This document shows, piece after piece, positions 5,607 to 6,671 of a stretch of 6,671 nucleotides of DNA (position 1 is the stretch's first letter; every line of letters begins with the position of its first letter). The position numbers and the translations under genes are program-made. Source of the stretch: Gammaproteobacteria bacterium (GTDB lineage Bacteria > Pseudomonadota > Gammaproteobacteria > UBA9214). The notes below the pieces were generated by a model. The model searched no databases. It was not told the origin of the DNA and saw nothing but the letters and a program-made list of their open reading frames with translations. The stretch spans positions 1-6,671 of the forward strand of contig JAOULY010000106.1 in NCBI GenBank assembly GCA_029881775.1, in the 5' to 3' direction.

Positions 5607-6671
5607 ATGTGGAAATTATTCGCACGCCAGTTGGGTATATGCCTGTTTCTGGTGTTGTCTGGCACGATCGTTCGTGCTGAATCCGGCCTGCCTGGTGATA
5701 GCCAGATGATCGGCCTGAAAGAAGCGGTCGCCAGAACACTGGCGCGCAATCCAGAACTGATCGTCTTCGGGTATCAACTCCAGGCGCAGGATGCTCGGGT
5801 GGTGCAAGCCGGGCTGGCACCCAATCCGGAACTGAGCCTTACGATCGAGAACGCGCTTGGAACCGGTGAATTTACAGGTATGGATGGCGCGGAAACCACC
5901 TTGAGCATCGCCTGGGTTCTGGAGCACAGTGTCCGGCAGCGTCGTCTGGAGACGGCCCGTGCGGGGGTATCGCTACTCGATGCAGAGGCAGACATTTTGC
6001 GCCTTGATGCGGCCGCCGAAACTGCCCGGCTGTTTTTCTTGTGTTTATTCAACCAGACACAGATGGTCAACGCAGGCGAAGCCGTACAACTTGCACAGGA
6101 AACTGTTAGTGCCGTAAAAAAAAGAGTGCAGGCAGGTAAATCGCCGCAAGCTGAACTGGCGCGTGCTCGCGCAGAACTGGCACGCTTGAAGCTCGATCTG
6201 GAAGACTTTGAACACGAGTTGTTATCTGCCAGTCGCCGATTAGCCGCGCAGTGGGGTGAAACCGAGCCGGATTTCAAGCGTGTAAACGGAGAGCTGGTGT
6301 CGCTGCCCAACACGGACTCCTTCGAAACGCTCAAAACACGCATTGTACGCAACCCGGATATTGCCCGATTCCTGTCGAAGCAACGTGTGGACGAGGCGGA
6401 GTTACGCCTGGCTGAGGCGCAGCGCAAGCAAAACTGGCGCGTATCGGCGGGTGTGCGCCGGCTCGAAATTGCCGATGATGAGGCGCTCGTTGCTAACCTT
6501 ACGATCCCCCTGACACTGCGCAACCAAAATCAGGGTGGCATTGCAGAGGCCCGGGCAAAGATGGCGCAAACGGAAGCGGATGCCGTCGCTGCACGTATTC
6601 GTATCGAAACATCACTGTTCGTTATCTATCAGGAACTGCAACACAGCCTGCGCCGGGCTAAAACATTCCGT
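5607..6671 (+). CDS. czcC: CzcC/TolC-type outer-membrane efflux protein, 3' end cut by the window edge
   Basis: The reading frame is open from ATG 5607 to the last base (355 codons, no stop), so the gene continues beyond the window; the family is usually about 400-430 residues. It should form the trimeric outer-membrane channel of a heavy-metal RND efflux complex, working with a CzcB-type adaptor and a CzcA-type pump. A signal peptide (hydrophobic 10-22) has likely cleavage after VRA (22-24). The first outer-membrane-efflux repeat is about 36-220: LKEAVARTLARNPEL (37-51), QAGLAPNPELSLTIEN (67-82), ETTLSIAWVLE (96-106), then the helical stretch QAGKSPQAELARARAEL (175-191). The second starts near 235, with RNPDIA (248-253) and RNQNQGGIAEARAK (305-318). 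Long Ala/Leu/Arg/Glu helices fit the TolC coiled-coil barrel. GGGAG at 5594-5598 sets the start. Metal specificity cannot be read from this subunit, so cnrC, nccC or cusC-like naming is possible. Confidence 0.9.
   Translation, partial: MWKLFARQLGICLFLVLSGTIVRAESGLPGDSQMIGLKEAVARTLARNPELIVFGYQLQAQDARVVQAGLAPNPELSLTIENALGTGEFTGMDGAETTLSIAWVLEHSVRQRRLETARAGVSLLDAEADILRLDAAAETARLFFLCLFNQTQMVNAGEAVQLAQETVSAVKKRVQAGKSPQAELARARAELARLKLDLEDFEHELLSASRRLAAQWGETEPDFKRVNGELVSLPNTDSFETLKTRIVRNPDIARFLSKQRVDEAELRLAEAQRKQNWRVSAGVRRLEIADDEALVANLTIPLTLRNQNQGGIAEARAKMAQTEADAVAARIRIETSLFVIYQELQHSLRRAKTFR

Noticed and set aside
5774..6523. A 249-codon minus-strand open frame
   Set aside because: It is antisense to the clear TolC/CzcC coding sequence. 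Its Ser/Arg/Ala-rich, low-complexity product is typical of an antisense shadow.

Overview
The window looks like part of a gammaproteobacterial chromosome, from an accessory, repeat-rich region. The grounds are the TTCG-loop terminators, the sigma70-like promoter boxes, AATCTGTCCCC motifs of the kind I remember beside REP-type transposases in environmental Gammaproteobacteria, and a czcC-type efflux gene. No genus can be named. All convincing genes are on the + strand, and I found no RNA gene, CRISPR array or transposase.

Layout. Positions 1-343 hold an inverted repeat, two AATCTGTCCCC motifs and the gene 1 upstream region. Gene 1 (350-1327) encodes an exported protein with two cysteine-flanked EF-hand-like inserts and ends in a strong terminator. 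Repeat copy A follows (1382-1646). Gene 2 (1781-2398) encodes an exported protein with a duplicated VPDW motif. Gene 3 (2537-3004) encodes an exported cysteine-rich protein ending in a thrombospondin type-1-like domain. A terminator and repeat copy B (3115-3264) follow. Gene 4 (3480-4700) encodes a large exported protein with an N-terminal domain like those of PEP-CTERM-type exoproteins, then Ig-like domains. A terminator and repeat copy C (4839-5033) follow. The right end is a metal-efflux locus: a small His-rich membrane protein (5144-5509) and the first 355 codons of a CzcC/TolC-type outer-membrane channel (5607 to the window edge).

How it fits together. Genes 1-4 all carry Sec signal peptides and look like extracellular or periplasmic proteins built from adhesion and calcium-binding modules. 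They form separate transcription units, each closed by a terminator. Three direct copies of one repeat family, about 1.6-1.8 kb apart, each lie between one unit's terminator and the next unit's promoter, so the region reads as an array of repeat-separated secreted-protein genes. Genes 5 and 6 are a different module, probably the start of a czcCBA-type heavy-metal RND efflux operon. Its putative promoter has a perfect 13-bp dyad between the -35 and -10 boxes. The most notable points are this array layout, the TSP1-like bacterial protein, the paired EF-hand inserts and the dyad-containing metal promoter.
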